From positions 372,001 to 436,000 of the forward strand of contig NZ_LVEJ01000003.1 of the NCBI RefSeq assembly GCF_001648775.1: a DNA stretch of 64,000 nucleotides, given 5' to 3'. Positions 52,440 to 63,441 of the stretch are shown piece by piece. The translations under genes were made by a program, and so were the position numbers. The notes under the pieces are model-generated. The model searched no databases and was not told the DNA's origin. It was given only the letters and a program-made list of their open reading frames with translations. Within the stretch, counting starts at the first letter, position 1; each line of letters starts with the position of its first letter. The stretch comes from Pseudomonas fluorescens. Its GTDB lineage: Bacteria > Pseudomonadota > Gammaproteobacteria > Pseudomonadales > Pseudomonadaceae.

Positions 52440-53453
52440 ATGCCAACGTTTTCTGAGCGTCATGTAGTGTTCTGGGTCAGTTGCATCATCATTTTCGGCG
52501 GCTTGCTGTTGGTGCTGCCGCTGCGTTTGTTGCCCAGTCTGTTGGCCGGATTGTTGGTCTATGAGCTGGTCAACATGCTCACCCCGCAACTGCAACGGCT
52601 GATCGAAGGCCGCCGCGCGCGTTGGCTGGCGGTGGCGTTGCTCGGCACGCTGGTGGTGAGTGTGCTGGCGCTGATCTTTGCCGGTGCAATCAGTTTCCTG
52701 CTGCACGAAGCGGAAAATCCCGGGGCCTCGCTGGATAAATTCATGGGCGTGGTCGATCGTGCGCGCGGGCAACTGCCGCCGTTCATCGACGCCTATCTGC
52801 CGGCCAGTGCCGGCGAATTCCGTGTGGCGATCGGCGAATGGCTGAGCAAGCATCTGTCCGAGTTGCAACTGGTGGGTAAAGATGCGGCGCACATGTTTGT
52901 GACGCTGCTGATCGGCATGGTACTCGGGGCGATCATCGCCCTGCAGCGCGTGCCCGACGTGACCAAGCGCAAACCGCTGGCGGCGGCGCTGTTCGATCGA
53001 CTGCACCTGTTGGTTCAAGCGTTTCGCAATATCGTCTTCGCGCAGATCAAGATCGCGTTGCTCAACACGTTTTTCACCGGGATTTTCCTCGCGGTGATTC
53101 TGCCGATGTTCGGCGTCAAGCTACCGCTGACCAAAACCCTGATCGTGCTGACCTTCCTGCTCGGTCTGTTGCCAGTGATCGGCAATCTGATTTCCAACAC
53201 GCTGATCACCATCGTCGGCCTGTCGCTGTCGATCTGGGTGGCGGTGGCGGCGCTGGGGTATCTGATTGTTATCCACAAGCTTGAATACTTCCTCAACGCG
53301 CGCATTGTCGGCGGGCAGATCAGTGCCAAGTCGTGGGAGTTGCTGCTGGCGATGCTGGTGTTCGAGGCCGCGTTCGGCTTGCCGGGGGTGGTGGCGGGGC
53401 CGATTTATTACGCGTACCTGAAGAGTGAGTTGAAGCTGGGCGGCATGGTGTAA
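52440..53453 (+). CDS. AI-2E family transporter (PerM-like permease)
   Basis: The 337-residue integral membrane protein has paired helices at both ends (HVVFWVSCIIIFGGLLLVLP near residue 6; FGLPGVVAGPIYYAYLKSEL at the end) and a central soluble segment. The GLLPVIGNLISNTLITIVGL region is typical of the family. Members act as autoinducer-2 exporters or cation antiporters; I cannot choose. It stands alone. Confidence 0.88.
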   Translation: MPTFSERHVVFWVSCIIIFGGLLLVLPLRLLPSLLAGLLVYELVNMLTPQLQRLIEGRRARWLAVALLGTLVVSVLALIFAGAISFLLHEAENPGASLDKFMGVVDRARGQLPPFIDAYLPASAGEFRVAIGEWLSKHLSELQLVGKDAAHMFVTLLIGMVLGAIIALQRVPDVTKRKPLAAALFDRLHLLVQAFRNIVFAQIKIALLNTFFTGIFLAVILPMFGVKLPLTKTLIVLTFLLGLLPVIGNLISNTLITIVGLSLSIWVAVAALGYLIVIHKLEYFLNARIVGGQISAKSWELLLAMLVFEAAFGLPGVVAGPIYYAYLKSELKLGGMV

Positions 53454-53484
53454 CCGATGGATCTGTGTTGCCTGATCTGGCGCT

Positions 53485-53567
53485 TTCGCGAGCAAGCTCG
53501 CTCCCACACTGGATTGCATTTCAACTGAAGGAATGCGGTCAAATGTGGGAGCGAGCTTGCTCGCGAA
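53485..53567. repeat. REP doublet, outward topology (CTTG variant)
   Basis: TTCGCGAGCAAGCTCGCTCC and TGTGGGAGCGAGCTTGCTCG lie between the convergent permease and yegD genes. Confidence 0.9.
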
Positions 53568-53588
53568 GGGCGCGACGCCGATTTCAGG

Positions 53589-54863
53589 TCAGTTCATGGC
53601 GCCGTAGCGTTTCATGGCTTCAATCGCCAAACCGCTACCAATGCTGCCGAAGATATTCCCTTCAACATGCCGCGCATTCGGCAGCATCGCCGAGACGCTG
53701 TTGCGCAGCGCCGGGATCCCGCTCGAACCGCCGGTGAAGAACACGGTATCGACCTGATCGACCGCCACGCCGGCATCGTTCAACAGCTGTGTGACACTGC
53801 CGCGCACCCGCTCCAGCAGCGCATCGATCGCCGATTCAAACAGCGCGCGGCTCAGCTCCACGCTCAGCCCGGCCTCGATCCGGTCCAGCGGCACATGGCG
53901 GCTGTCGGTGTGGGTCAGTTGAATCTTGGTCTCTTCGACTTCCATCGCCAGCCAGTGCCCGGCACGCTGTTCGATCAACTTGAACAAACGGTCGATGCCG
54001 CCGGTGTCTTCGATGTCATAACGCATGCTGCCCAGCGCCAGGCTGGATTTTTGCGAGTACACCGAGTTGATGGTGTGCCAGGTCGCCAGGTTCATGTGGT
54101 GACTGGTCGGCATGTAGGCGCCGCTCTTCATGCGGCTGCCGTAACCGAACAGCGGCATCAGGCCTTGCAGGCTCAGCTGTTTGTCGAAGTCGGTACCGCC
54201 GATGTGCACGCCGCCAGTGGCGAGGATGTCATCGTGTCGGTTGTCGACCCCGCGACGCTCTGGCGACAGGCGCACCAGCGAAAAGTCGGAGGTACCACCG
54301 CCGATGTCGACGATCAGTACCAGCTCCTCTTTCTCGATGGTCGACTCGTAGTCGAAGGCGGCGGCAATCGGTTCGTACTGGAACGAGACCTCTTTGAAGC
54401 CAATCTTCCTGGCCACGTCGACCAAAGTGTCTTCAGCCTCCTGGTCAGCCAGCGGATCGTCGTCGACGAAGAACACCGGACGGCCGAGCACCACCTGCTC
54501 GAATTCCCGACCGGCGGTGGTTTCCGCACGGCTTTTCAGTTGGCCGATGAACAGGCCGAGCAAGTCCTTGAACGGCATCGCTGTGCCGAGCACGCTGGTG
54601 TCGTGCTTGATCAGCTTGGAACCGAGCAGGCTCTTCAGCGAGCGCATCAGCCGGCCTTCGTAGCCTTCCAGGTACTCGTGCAGCGCCAGACGACCGTACA
54701 CCGGGCGGCGTTCCTCGATGTTGAAGAAGACCACCGACGGCAGGGTGATCTTGTCGTCTTCCAGCGCGATCATCGTTTCCATGCCGGGGCGCAGCCAGCC
54801 GACGGTGGAGTTGGACGTGCCGAAGTCGATGCCGCAGGCACGGGCTGGAGAGGCGTCTTTCAT
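53589..54863 (-). CDS. yegD: Hsp70-like molecular chaperone YegD
   Basis: This 424-residue actin-like ATPase has the Hsp70 nucleotide-binding motifs (GIDFGTSNSTVGWLRPG; VDIGGGTSDFSLVRLSP; FFTGGSSGIPALRNSVSAML). It lacks a normal substrate-binding and lid domain, as E. coli YegD does. It is probably a chaperone-related ATPase of unknown client range. It is divergent from cbpA, so two Hsp70/Hsp40-type genes share one intergenic region of 291 nt. Confidence 0.93.
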   Translation of the reverse strand: MKDASPARACGIDFGTSNSTVGWLRPGMETMIALEDDKITLPSVVFFNIEERRPVYGRLALHEYLEGYEGRLMRSLKSLLGSKLIKHDTSVLGTAMPFKDLLGLFIGQLKSRAETTAGREFEQVVLGRPVFFVDDDPLADQEAEDTLVDVARKIGFKEVSFQYEPIAAAFDYESTIEKEELVLIVDIGGGTSDFSLVRLSPERRGVDNRHDDILATGGVHIGGTDFDKQLSLQGLMPLFGYGSRMKSGAYMPTSHHMNLATWHTINSVYSQKSSLALGSMRYDIEDTGGIDRLFKLIEQRAGHWLAMEVEETKIQLTHTDSRHVPLDRIEAGLSVELSRALFESAIDALLERVRGSVTQLLNDAGVAVDQVDTVFFTGGSSGIPALRNSVSAMLPNARHVEGNIFGSIGSGLAIEAMKRYGAMN

Positions 54864-54957
54864 GTCTTTCGGTTCCGGTCAAAAAAACGGCCGCGCAGTG
54901 TATGTCAGTGCGCGCCAGAATCGAAGGCCGGTCATCTGCTATTTCGTGTCTAAACTG

Positions 54958-54984
54958 GTTGAAAATCGCAGCTTCGCCCCAAAC
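54958..54984 (+). promoter_or_regulatory. candidate heat-shock (RpoH) promoter of cbpA
   Basis: GTTGAAA (54958-54964), 12 nt, then CCCCAAAC (54977-54984) resembles the sigma-32 consensus CTTGAAA/CCCCATNT. It implies a leader of about 160 nt before cbpA. Confidence 0.4.
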
Positions 54985-55154
54985 TTGCTGGCATGGGCCG
55001 GCAGAACCACCGGCGGTCACAAGAACCGCCGTCCACTGCCGATAAACTTCTGCTGCGCCACCCGGTCACAACCTTGAGATCGGTCAACCTGGCACGCGCG
55101 ATTCGGCGCATGCTGGCCTCGGCGCGAAATCGATAACGGATGGTGATTCCTTCA

Positions 55155-56105
55155 ATGGACTTCAAAGACTATTACAAGATACTCGGCGTGGAGCCGACAG
55201 CAGACGACAAGGCAATCAAGGCTGCCTATCGCAAGCTGGCGCGCAAATACCACCCCGATGTCAGCAAGGAAAAAGACGCCGAGGCCAAGTTCAAGGACGC
55301 CTCGGAAGCCTATGAAGCGCTGAAAAGCGCCGACAAACGCGCCGAATATGACGAGCTGCGCCGTTATGGCCAGCACGGTCAGCCGTTCCAGGGGCCACCG
55401 GGCTGGCAGAGCCGTGGCGGCTTTGGCGGCGGCGGTGGCGACACCGGGGACTTCTCGGACTTCTTCAGTTCGATCTTCGGCAATCGCGGCCCCGGTTTCG
55501 GTGGCGGCGAGGGTCGGCAACAACGCAGTGCAGGGCGCCGAGGGCAAGACGTGGAAATGGAACTGCCGATCTTCCTCGAGGAGACGCTCGCTAACGAATC
55601 GAAGAAAGTCACCTTCCAGGTGCCGCAATACAACGCCAACGGCCAGCACGTCAGCAACACCAGCAAGAGCCTGAACGTGAAGATCCCGGCGGGCGTGACC
55701 GACGGCGAGCGCATCCGCCTCAAAGGCCAGGGCGCACCGGGCATCGGTGGCGGGGCGAATGGCGATCTGTACCTGACCATTCGTTTTGCGCCGCACCCGA
55801 AATTCGATGTGGAAGGCGAAAACCTGATCATCACCTTGCCGCTGGCACCATGGGAACTGGCGCTGGGCGCGGAAGTGGCGGTGCCGACCCTGACCGGCAA
55901 GATCAACCTCAAGGTCCCGGCCGGCAGCCAAAATGGCCAGCGCATGCGCGCCAAGGGTCATGGTCTGAAAAACAAGGCCGGAGAGCGCGGTTACCTGTTC
56001 GTGCAACTCAAAGCCGTGATGCCGAAAGCGTCCGACGATGAGGTCAAGGCACTGTGGCAGGAGCTGGCGAAGAAAGCCGCGTTCAATCCGCGAGAGAACT
56101 TCTAA
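55155..56105 (+). CDS. cbpA: DnaJ-class chaperone CbpA
   Basis: The 316-residue co-chaperone has an N-terminal J domain ([23 protein letters not shown] in [16 protein letters not shown]). A Gly/Phe-rich linker ([20 protein letters not shown]) and a C-terminal peptide-binding domain follow. It lacks the zinc-finger CxxCxGxG repeats of DnaJ, as expected for CbpA. It also binds curved DNA in E. coli. It is followed after 23 nt by cbpM, its inhibitor. Confidence 0.96.
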   Translation: MDFKDYYKILGVEPTADDKAIKAAYRKLARKYHPDVSKEKDAEAKFKDASEAYEALKSADKRAEYDELRRYGQHGQPFQGPPGWQSRGGFGGGGGDTGDFSDFFSSIFGNRGPGFGGGEGRQQRSAGRRGQDVEMELPIFLEETLANESKKVTFQVPQYNANGQHVSNTSKSLNVKIPAGVTDGERIRLKGQGAPGIGGGANGDLYLTIRFAPHPKFDVEGENLIITLPLAPWELALGAEVAVPTLTGKINLKVPAGSQNGQRMRAKGHGLKNKAGERGYLFVQLKAVMPKASDDEVKALWQELAKKAAFNPRENF

Positions 56106-56128
56106 ATTCGACGACGGAGTAGCCCATC

Positions 56129-56434
56129 ATGAGCAGCCCCCTGATCGTTCAACTGGACCTGGCAGAATTCTGTGAGGCGGCCGACTTGTCGGACCTCTAC
56201 GTGATCGAAATCGTCGAACACGGCATCCTCGAACCTCAGGGCGCGCAGCCCCGGGAATGGCGCTTTACCGATTACGAACTGGCCCTGGCCAAACGCGCCG
56301 CCAAGCTGCGGCGCGATCTGGAGCTGGAGTGGGAAGGCGTTGCATTGGCGCTTGATCTGCTCGAAGAAGTCCGCGAGTTGCGCGCCGAAAACCGCATGTT
56401 GCGCCAGCGTTTGGGGCGCTTGGTGGTCGAATAG
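56129..56434 (+). CDS. cbpM: chaperone modulator CbpM
   Basis: This 101-residue MerR-like protein binds the J domain of CbpA and blocks its activity. LAEFCEAADLSDLYVIEIVE (first helices) and the C-terminal coiled helix ALDLLEEVRELRAENRMLRQ are typical. It is co-transcribed with cbpA. Confidence 0.95.
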   Translation: MSSPLIVQLDLAEFCEAADLSDLYVIEIVEHGILEPQGAQPREWRFTDYELALAKRAAKLRRDLELEWEGVALALDLLEEVRELRAENRMLRQRLGRLVVE

Positions 56435-56583
56435 TTGTCGAGAGTGTTTGCAGGTATTTCCTGTGTTTGAACAGGCCTGCGGGTCTGATAGGTTTTCGGG
56501 TAATGGATGCGGCAATGGATGCCGGTCCCCTCGGTGCAGGCCATGCCGGTCGGCGCTGAGGAACACTACAAGGAAACGTATTC

Positions 56584-57981
56584 ATGCCAGTAAAACCCAA
56601 ACCGCCCAGCAAAGGCACGGGCGCCGTCGATATTGCCGGACCCGGGCGACCGTCCGCTGACGCGGGCCATTCAAGGGGCGACACGACCCTGCATTTCACC
56701 CCGGATCCGTTTGCCGTGAAAACGGCGGGCAATACGCCCGAGCCTGGGCGAGTCACCTCGGAGCTTGAGGTGGCAACCTCACCGCCGCGGGTCAATCTCC
56801 AGGCCACACGCCCCACTTCCGGCGCTGCCTCAAGCGCTGAGCACAACCCGCTTCAGCCTTATTTGATCCCGGCGGCGCCCGCGCTGCCGGAAGCCGACGC
56901 CATGGGCATCAGAACGCACAAGGGCCGCCAGTACGTTGATGTGCAGGGCGGCGGCACGGTGTTGATCGCCATCGATCCGCAGACCGGTCTGCACCGGGCC
57001 AAATTGTCGAGCGAACTGCAAGGTTCCGGTCCGCTGCTGGCCCGTGACCCGATAAATCAACGCTGGTATCCACTGGAAGATTTCGCTGCCACCGGCATTG
57101 CGCGCAAGGGCAGTTCGCCGCAGCGCCAGAGCGGTGATGACTACGATTCGGCACTGGAGGATCTCTCAAGCACGGCAGACAGTTTGCCGGAGCAGTTCTA
57201 CCTGGCGTCCGAATCAATGCCGATCAAACCGTTCAGCGCAGACGAGCTGAAACACATGCGGCTTGCGCAACCCTATTCCTTCCGTGACAACCAATTGGGC
57301 ACTTACAACCGCGTCAATAACGGCAAGTATCCGCTGCGCGATACGGCGGGCAGACCGATACGCATCCGCAAACTGCAAAACTGGGTCGCCCTGGAAAACG
57401 GCGACAAATACACCTCCGAGCAGATAAAACCGTACATCAAGTTTGAAGGGTACGAGGATGTCGCCCGCTTGTATGAAGAAAAGCTGCAGCTGCGCAAATT
57501 CACCGAGGCGGATGTCAGAGTGGTCGGTGAAAAAGGCCTGGTCGGGCAGTACATGGTCGTGGCCAACCGACGGATCAGCAAAGGCGAAACGGTGGGCGTT
57601 TATGGCGGGGTGCTGACGCCGTTACGCTTCATCAGTCGCAGTGAGCAAACCTTCACCATGAGTGCCGGCGCACACATGCGTTTTGGCGGCGGCAACTTCA
57701 CGCCCGATCCGATCATTGTCGTGGGCGATAACATCCTCTCCAGAATCAACACCCACTTCATCTACGACGCCACTGGCAAGCCGATCAGTCAGGCGGCAGA
57801 CGGCTACAACGTCATCGTCGTCGCTTTTAAAGTTGAAGCGGACATGCCGCTGGGTATTAGAACAGCCAAGCGTCCGTACACGCTGAATGCGCTGTTTGCG
57901 TCCTCGGATATTCCGGCAGGCACCGAATTGCGCTGGAACTACAACTACTCGGATGAAGAAATATCCTGGATCTTTCCCTGA
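56584..57981 (+). CDS. effector-like protein with C-terminal SET-methyltransferase-like domain
   Basis: The 465-residue protein begins MPVKPKPPSKGTG, like the LRR-NEL gene's MPIKSPSKGI, and has a low-complexity start to about residue 95. It carries the same module at 101-165 (GIRTHKGRQYVDV ... GSGPLLARDP). A second region at about 238-315 (NNGKYPLRDTAGRPIRIRKL, QIKPYIKFEGYEDVARLYEE) is followed by a SET-like end. There, NRRISKGETVGVYGGVLTP matches the opening strand motif. ILSRINTHF stands where NHSCxPN is expected. SSDIPAGTELRWNYNYSDEE matches the closing EL-xx-DY motif. This suggests lysine methylation of a partner or host protein, but the diverged central motif leaves activity uncertain. 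ACAAGGAAAC precedes the ATG. It lies between cbpM and ureC and looks inserted. Confidence 0.75.
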   Translation: MPVKPKPPSKGTGAVDIAGPGRPSADAGHSRGDTTLHFTPDPFAVKTAGNTPEPGRVTSELEVATSPPRVNLQATRPTSGAASSAEHNPLQPYLIPAAPALPEADAMGIRTHKGRQYVDVQGGGTVLIAIDPQTGLHRAKLSSELQGSGPLLARDPINQRWYPLEDFAATGIARKGSSPQRQSGDDYDSALEDLSSTADSLPEQFYLASESMPIKPFSADELKHMRLAQPYSFRDNQLGTYNRVNNGKYPLRDTAGRPIRIRKLQNWVALENGDKYTSEQIKPYIKFEGYEDVARLYEEKLQLRKFTEADVRVVGEKGLVGQYMVVANRRISKGETVGVYGGVLTPLRFISRSEQTFTMSAGAHMRFGGGNFTPDPIIVVGDNILSRINTHFIYDATGKPISQAADGYNVIVVAFKVEADMPLGIRTAKRPYTLNALFASSDIPAGTELRWNYNYSDEEISWIFP

Positions 57982-57987
57982 CAGACG

Positions 57988-58017
57988 CTGAACACGGGCA
58001 GGGCTGCCCGTGTTCAG
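57988..58017. terminator. hairpin between the SET-like gene and ureC
   Basis: CTGAACACGGGCA, GGGC loop, TGCCCGTGTTCAG is a perfect 13-bp stem, 7 nt after the SET-like stop and 14 nt from the convergent ureC stop. T-tracts are short, so termination strength is uncertain. Confidence 0.65.
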
Positions 58018-58030
58018 GCCTAGGGTGGGG

Positions 58031-59731
58031 TTAAAACAGAAAGTAACGCTGCGCCATCGGCAGGGTTTCTGCCGGTTCACACCACAACAGCACGCCATCA
58101 GCCTTGACCTGATAGGTCTGCGGATCGACGTCGATGTTCGGTAGATAGTCGTTGTGGATCAGGTCGGTTTTCTGCACATCGCGGCAACCTTTGACCACAG
58201 CGATTTTTTTCTTCAATCCCAAGGCCTCAGGCAACCCGGCAGCCAGCGCGGCCTGACTGATGAAGGTCAGGCTGGTGGCGTGCAGCGAGCCACCGTAACT
58301 GGCGAACATCGGGCGGTAGTGCACCGGTTGCGGGGTCGGAATCGAGGCGTTGGCATCACCCATCAGGCTGGCGGCAATCGCGCCGCCCTTGAGGATCAGC
58401 GTCGGTTTCACGCCAAAGAATGCCGGGCGCCACAGCACCAGATCCGCCCACTTGCCGACTTCCACCGAGCCTACTTCATGGCTGATGCCGTGGGTAATCG
58501 CCGGGTTGATGGTGTACTTGGCGATGTAGCGTTTGGCGCGGAAGTTGTCGTTGCCGGCGCCGTCCTGCGGCAGCGGGCCGCGCTGTTTTTTCATCTTGTC
58601 GGCGGTCTGCCAGGTGCGCGTGATGACTTCACCGACACGGCCCATGGCCTGACTGTCGGAGCTGATCATCGAGAACGCGCCGAGGTCGTGGAGGATGTCT
58701 TCGGCGGCAATCGTTTCGCGGCGGATGCGGCTTTCGGCGAAGGCGACGTCTTCGGCAATGCTCGGGTCGAGGTGGTGGCAGACCATCAGCATGTCGAGGT
58801 GTTCGTCGATGGTGTTACGGGTGAACGGCCGGGTCGGGTTGGTCGAGCTCGGCAGCACGTTGGGGAAGCCGCAGGCCTTGATGATGTCCGGCGCGTGACC
58901 GCCACCGGCACCTTCGGTGTGGTAGGTGTGGATGGTGCGACCCTTGAATGCGCCAAGGGTGGTTTCGACGAAACCGGATTCGTTGAGGGTGTCGGTGTGG
59001 ATCGCCACCTGCACGTCGAATTGATCAGCAACGCTCAGGCAGTTGTCGATGCTCGCCGGGGTGGTGCCCCAGTCCTCGTGCAGTTTCAGGCCGATGGCGC
59101 CGGCCTTGACCTGCTCGATCAACGGCTCCGGCAGACTGGCGTTGCCCTTGCCGGTGATGCCGATGTTCATCGGGAAGGCGTCGGCGGCCTGGAGCATGCG
59201 CGCCAGGTGCCATGGGCCCGAGGTGCAAGTGGTGGCGTTGGTGCCGGTGGCCGGGCCGGTGCCGCCACCGATCATGGTGGTGACGCCGCTCATCAGCGCT
59301 TCTTCGATCTGCTGCGGGCAGATGAAGTGGATGTGTGTGTCGATGCCGCCAGCGGTGAGGATCATGCCTTCGCCGGCGATCACTTCGGTGCTGGCGCCGA
59401 TGGCGATGGTCACGTTGGGTTGCACATCGGGGTTGCCGGCCTTGCCGATCGCGGCGATGCGCCCGTCCTTGAGGCCGACGTCGGCTTTGACGATACCCCA
59501 GTGGTCGATGATCAGCGCGTTGGTGATCAGCGTGTCGACCACTTCGGCGGCCAGTAACTGACTCTGGCCCTGGCCATCGCGGATGACTTTGCCGCCACCG
59601 AATTTCACTTCTTCGCCGTAGGTGGTGAAATCCTTTTCGACTTCGATCCACAGCTCGGTATCGGCCAGGCGCACCTTGTCGCCGACGGTGGGACCGAACA
59701 TGTCGGCGTAGGCTTGACGGGAAATCTTCAT
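58031..59731 (-). CDS. ureC: urease subunit alpha (catalytic)
   Basis: UreC holds the di-nickel site that hydrolyses urea to ammonia and carbamate. The 566-residue product shows the first metal motif [14 protein letters not shown], the carbamylated lysine in [14 protein letters not shown], the metal histidine in [28 protein letters not shown], and the flap [16 protein letters not shown]. All catalytic residues are present. The start at 59731 ([15 protein letters not shown]) is the family start; the longer frame reads through a REP element. ureB lies 139 nt upstream across a REP doublet. Confidence 0.98.
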   Translation of the reverse strand: MKISRQAYADMFGPTVGDKVRLADTELWIEVEKDFTTYGEEVKFGGGKVIRDGQGQSQLLAAEVVDTLITNALIIDHWGIVKADVGLKDGRIAAIGKAGNPDVQPNVTIAIGASTEVIAGEGMILTAGGIDTHIHFICPQQIEEALMSGVTTMIGGGTGPATGTNATTCTSGPWHLARMLQAADAFPMNIGITGKGNASLPEPLIEQVKAGAIGLKLHEDWGTTPASIDNCLSVADQFDVQVAIHTDTLNESGFVETTLGAFKGRTIHTYHTEGAGGGHAPDIIKACGFPNVLPSSTNPTRPFTRNTIDEHLDMLMVCHHLDPSIAEDVAFAESRIRRETIAAEDILHDLGAFSMISSDSQAMGRVGEVITRTWQTADKMKKQRGPLPQDGAGNDNFRAKRYIAKYTINPAITHGISHEVGSVEVGKWADLVLWRPAFFGVKPTLILKGGAIAASLMGDANASIPTPQPVHYRPMFASYGGSLHATSLTFISQAALAAGLPEALGLKKKIAVVKGCRDVQKTDLIHNDYLPNIDVDPQTYQVKADGVLLWCEPAETLPMAQRYFLF

Positions 59732-59781
59732 TCGTTCGCCTTGAGATTCAATTGGTTTTGAGATCGCTCGCATTACTCGCT

Positions 59782-59845
59782 TTCGCGAGCAGGCTCGCTC
59801 CCACATTTGATCGCGTTCTCATGTGGGAGCGAGCCTGCTCGCGAA
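59782..59845. repeat. REP doublet inside the urease operon
   Basis: TTCGCGAGCAGGCTCGCTCC and TGTGGGAGCGAGCCTGCTCG, about 17 nt apart, lie between ureB and ureC. Such hairpins could alter the relative amounts of the subunits. Confidence 0.9.
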
Positions 59846-59870
59846 GGGGCCAGTGCGGACACCGCGTTAG

Positions 59871-60175
59871 TTACAGGTCACCCATGACCCGTCCGGCGAA
59901 TCCAAACACCCGGCGATGCCCGGCGTAATCCACCAACTCAACCTCACGGCTTTGCCCCGGCTCAAAACGCACGGCGGTGCCCGCGGCAATATTCAGGCGC
60001 ATGCCCCGGCTGGCCGCGCGATCAAACGCCAGCGCGTCGTTGGTTTCAAAAAAGTGATAGTGCGAGCCGACCTGAATTGGCCGGTCGCCGCTGTTGGCGA
60101 CTTTCAGGCTGACGGTGCGGCGGCCGACGTTGAGTTCGATGTCGCCGGGCTGGATCTGGTATTCGCCAGGAATCA

Positions 60176-60176
<1 letters not shown>
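59871..60176 (-). CDS. ureB: urease subunit beta
   Basis: UreB is the small structural subunit of the (UreABC)3 enzyme. The 101-residue product is characteristic: [20 protein letters not shown] and [21 protein letters not shown] take the ATG at 60176, with AAGGAG 9 nt upstream; it overlaps the stop of the acetyltransferase gene by 1 nt. A GTG one codon earlier is less likely. Confidence 0.97.
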
Positions 60177-61248
<1,072 letters not shown>

Positions 61249-61257
61249 GGCGCGGCC

Positions 61258-61560
61258 TCAGACGATCGGTTGGTGGACGGTGACCAGTTTGGTGCCGTCG
61301 GGGAACGTCGCTTCGACTTGAATCTCCGGGATCATTTCCGCGATGCCTTCCATCACTTGCTCGCGGCTGAGCAGGGTGGTGCCGAAGTGCATCAGCTCGG
61401 CCACGGTCTGGCCGTCACGCGCACCCTCGAGCAGGGCGGCGGAGATGTAGGCCATGGCTTCGGGGTAGTTGAGCTTCACGCCGCGGGCCAGACGCCGCTC
61501 GGCGACGAGGCCGGCGGTGAAGATCAGCAGCTTGTCTTTTTCGCGTGGGGTCAGGTCCAT
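61258..61560 (-). CDS. ureA: urease subunit gamma
   Basis: The 100-residue UreA subunit is unmistakable: [40 protein letters not shown] and [20 protein letters not shown]. It lies downstream of ureD across a REP doublet. Confidence 0.98.
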   Translation of the reverse strand: MDLTPREKDKLLIFTAGLVAERRLARGVKLNYPEAMAYISAALLEGARDGQTVAELMHFGTTLLSREQVMEGIAEMIPEIQVEATFPDGTKLVTVHQPIV

Positions 61561-61615
61561 TGTGGGGTTCCATCAGGGCAGATTTAAAAGAGTGGGGACT
61601 GTTGGCACAGATCCC

Positions 61616-61705
61616 TGTGGGAGCGAGCCTGCTCGCGAATACGGACTCACATTCAGCATATTTGTTGGCTGACATGACGCTTTCGCGAGCAGGCTCGCTC
61701 CCACA
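61616..61705. repeat. REP doublet between ureD and ureA
   Basis: TGTGGGAGCGAGCCTGCTCG and TTCGCGAGCAGGCTCGCTCC with ACA are about 42 nt apart. The spacer TGTTGGCTGA is also found in the doublet at 28625. Confidence 0.9.
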
Positions 61706-61717
61706 TTGAATTGCATT

Positions 61718-62557
61718 TCAGGTATTCCAGATTCGGGGTGGTTGAGCCTCACGGCCTAGCAGCACCGGGCGTAGCAGACGCCATAAATCGATCAGCCAGG
61801 CGCGGGCGAGCAACGCTTCACTGGCCAGGCAACGGGCAACCAACAACCCCGGCAACTGGGTCAGATCCCCGCGCACTTCATGGCCCAACGAGCGGCAGCG
61901 ATCCAGCAAATCAGCATCAATCTCACCGGTGACCAACAACGTCGCAAACACCGGATTGCCATCCAGCCCGATCGGCGAATCAAGCAAGCCGTCATCGCCG
62001 ACAATGCGCTGGCGCTCATGCCAGAGCAATCGACCGTCGCGGCGAATATCCAGATGCGCCTGAAAGTGCCCACGCTCGAAACGCTCGCCACTGGCCGGAC
62101 GACCCAGCGCCACCACGTCCCAGTAGAACAGCCGCGCGTCACCTTGAAGATCAATCGTAGTCGTCAGCTCAGCCTGCGCGGCGCTGTAGACGATGGTCTC
62201 CTGCGGCTGCCATTCCAGCGTCGCCCCGGCAGCCACTTTCAAGTCGAGCTTCTGATAAGCCGGGCCACCGGCGCGATACCACTTGGCCGCGCCGGGGCTG
62301 GTGATCTGTGCCCATGCGCCTTGTTCGACGCGAGCGCTGATGTCCAGCCGATCACCACCGGCAATCCCGCCCGGCGGGTGGACGATGATGTGCTGACACA
62401 CTTCGGGGCCTTCGGCATACAGGTGCTTTTGCACCCGCAGCGGGCCGAGATGACGACGCAGAACCGGGCGCGTGCAGTCGCCGAAACGGGCGTAGGCCAG
62501 TTCCAGCTCGGCGTGCCAGCTCGGGGTAAACAGGGCAGGTGCAACAGTCGAATTCAT
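61718..62557 (-). CDS. ureD: urease accessory protein UreD (UreH)
   Basis: UreD is the scaffold that binds apo-urease and recruits UreF/UreG for nickel insertion. The 279-residue protein shows [40 protein letters not shown] and [18 protein letters not shown]. It follows urtE by 43 nt, so urea import, urease assembly and urease subunits form one transcription unit here. Confidence 0.96.
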   Translation of the reverse strand: MNSTVAPALFTPSWHAELELAYARFGDCTRPVLRRHLGPLRVQKHLYAEGPEVCQHIIVHPPGGIAGGDRLDISARVEQGAWAQITSPGAAKWYRAGGPAYQKLDLKVAAGATLEWQPQETIVYSAAQAELTTTIDLQGDARLFYWDVVALGRPASGERFERGHFQAHLDIRRDGRLLWHERQRIVGDDGLLDSPIGLDGNPVFATLLVTGEIDADLLDRCRSLGHEVRGDLTQLPGLLVARCLASEALLARAWLIDLWRLLRPVLLGREAQPPRIWNT

Positions 62558-62600
62558 GGTGTGTAATTATCGTTAGGAAGCTACAGATTAGTTCGTTGTA

Positions 62601-63299
62601 CTAGATCGTTACCAGCCCGCGTACACCCTCGGCCTCCATATTTTCACCGCGCCCCTGCTGCACGATCTCGCCTCGCGACATCACCAGGTATTGATCGGCC
62701 AGCTCTGCGGCGAAATCGTAGAACTGCTCGACCAGCAGAATCGCCATGTCGCCGCGTTCTGCGAGTTTCTTGATCACCGCGCCGATCTCCTTGATCACCG
62801 AGGGTTGAATGCCTTCGGTGGGTTCATCAAGGATCAGCAACCGCGGGCGACTGGCCAAGGCGCGGCCAATCGCCAACTGTTGTTGCTGACCGCCGGAGAG
62901 ATCACCGCCGCGACGCTGCTTCATTTGTAGCAGCACCGGGAACAGTTCGTAGATGAAACTTGGTACTTCTTTGGCTTCACTGCCGGGAAACCGTGACAAA
63001 CCCATCAGCAGATTTTCTTCCACGGTCAGCCGGCCGAAGATTTCCCGACCCTGTGGCACATAAGCAATTCCGGCGTGTACGCGCTGGTGCGGTTTGAACG
63101 TGGTGATCGGTTTGCCTTCCCAATTGACTGCGCCTTCTTTGGCCGGCAGCAGGCCCATCAGGCATTTGAGCAGGGTGGTCTTGCCGACGCCGTTACGGCC
63201 GAGCAGGCAGGTGACTTCGCCGACCTTCACGTCAAAAGACAGGCCACGGAGGATGTGGCTACCGCCGTAGTACTGATGCAGCTTGTCGACTTGCAGCAT
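62601..63299 (-). CDS. urtE: urea ABC transporter ATP-binding protein UrtE
   Basis: The 232-residue ATPase belongs to the urea transporter. Walker A is GRNGVGKTTLLKCL, signature LSGGQQQQLAIGRALAS and Walker B LLILDEPTEGIQPSV. MLQVDKLHQYYGGSHILRGL is the usual UrtE start. It pairs with UrtD, whose gene is upstream across a REP doublet. Confidence 0.96.
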   Translation of the reverse strand: MLQVDKLHQYYGGSHILRGLSFDVKVGEVTCLLGRNGVGKTTLLKCLMGLLPAKEGAVNWEGKPITTFKPHQRVHAGIAYVPQGREIFGRLTVEENLLMGLSRFPGSEAKEVPSFIYELFPVLLQMKQRRGGDLSGGQQQQLAIGRALASRPRLLILDEPTEGIQPSVIKEIGAVIKKLAERGDMAILLVEQFYDFAAELADQYLVMSRGEIVQQGRGENMEAEGVRGLVTI

Positions 63300-63329
63300 G
63301 TCCAGATTCCTTCTCTTGCCACAGAACCC

Positions 63330-63419
63330 TGTGGGAGCGAGCCTGCTCGCGAATGCGGTGTGACATTCAGCATGTTCATCGCCTGATGCACCGCTTTCGC
63401 GAGCAGGCTCGCTCCCACA
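63330..63419. repeat. REP doublet between urtD and urtE
   Basis: TGTGGGAGCGAGCCTGCTCG and TTCGCGAGCAGGCTCGCTCC with ACA lie about 42 nt apart. It is the third REP doublet within the urea/urease operon. Confidence 0.9.
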
Positions 63420-63441
63420 GTTTTGATGAGTGTTTACAGCT

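Noticed and set aside
38825..53277. Exact DnaA boxes TTATCCACA at 38825, 39296, 49492 and 53269
   Set aside because: These are isolated single copies inside coding regions. They are useful only as a measure of background for the cluster at 35.8-36.3 kb.
58154..59557. 467-codon open frame antisense to ureC
   Set aside because: It lies wholly inside the urease alpha gene, and its product is low-complexity Gly/Val/Asp sequence. It has no ribosome site or family match.
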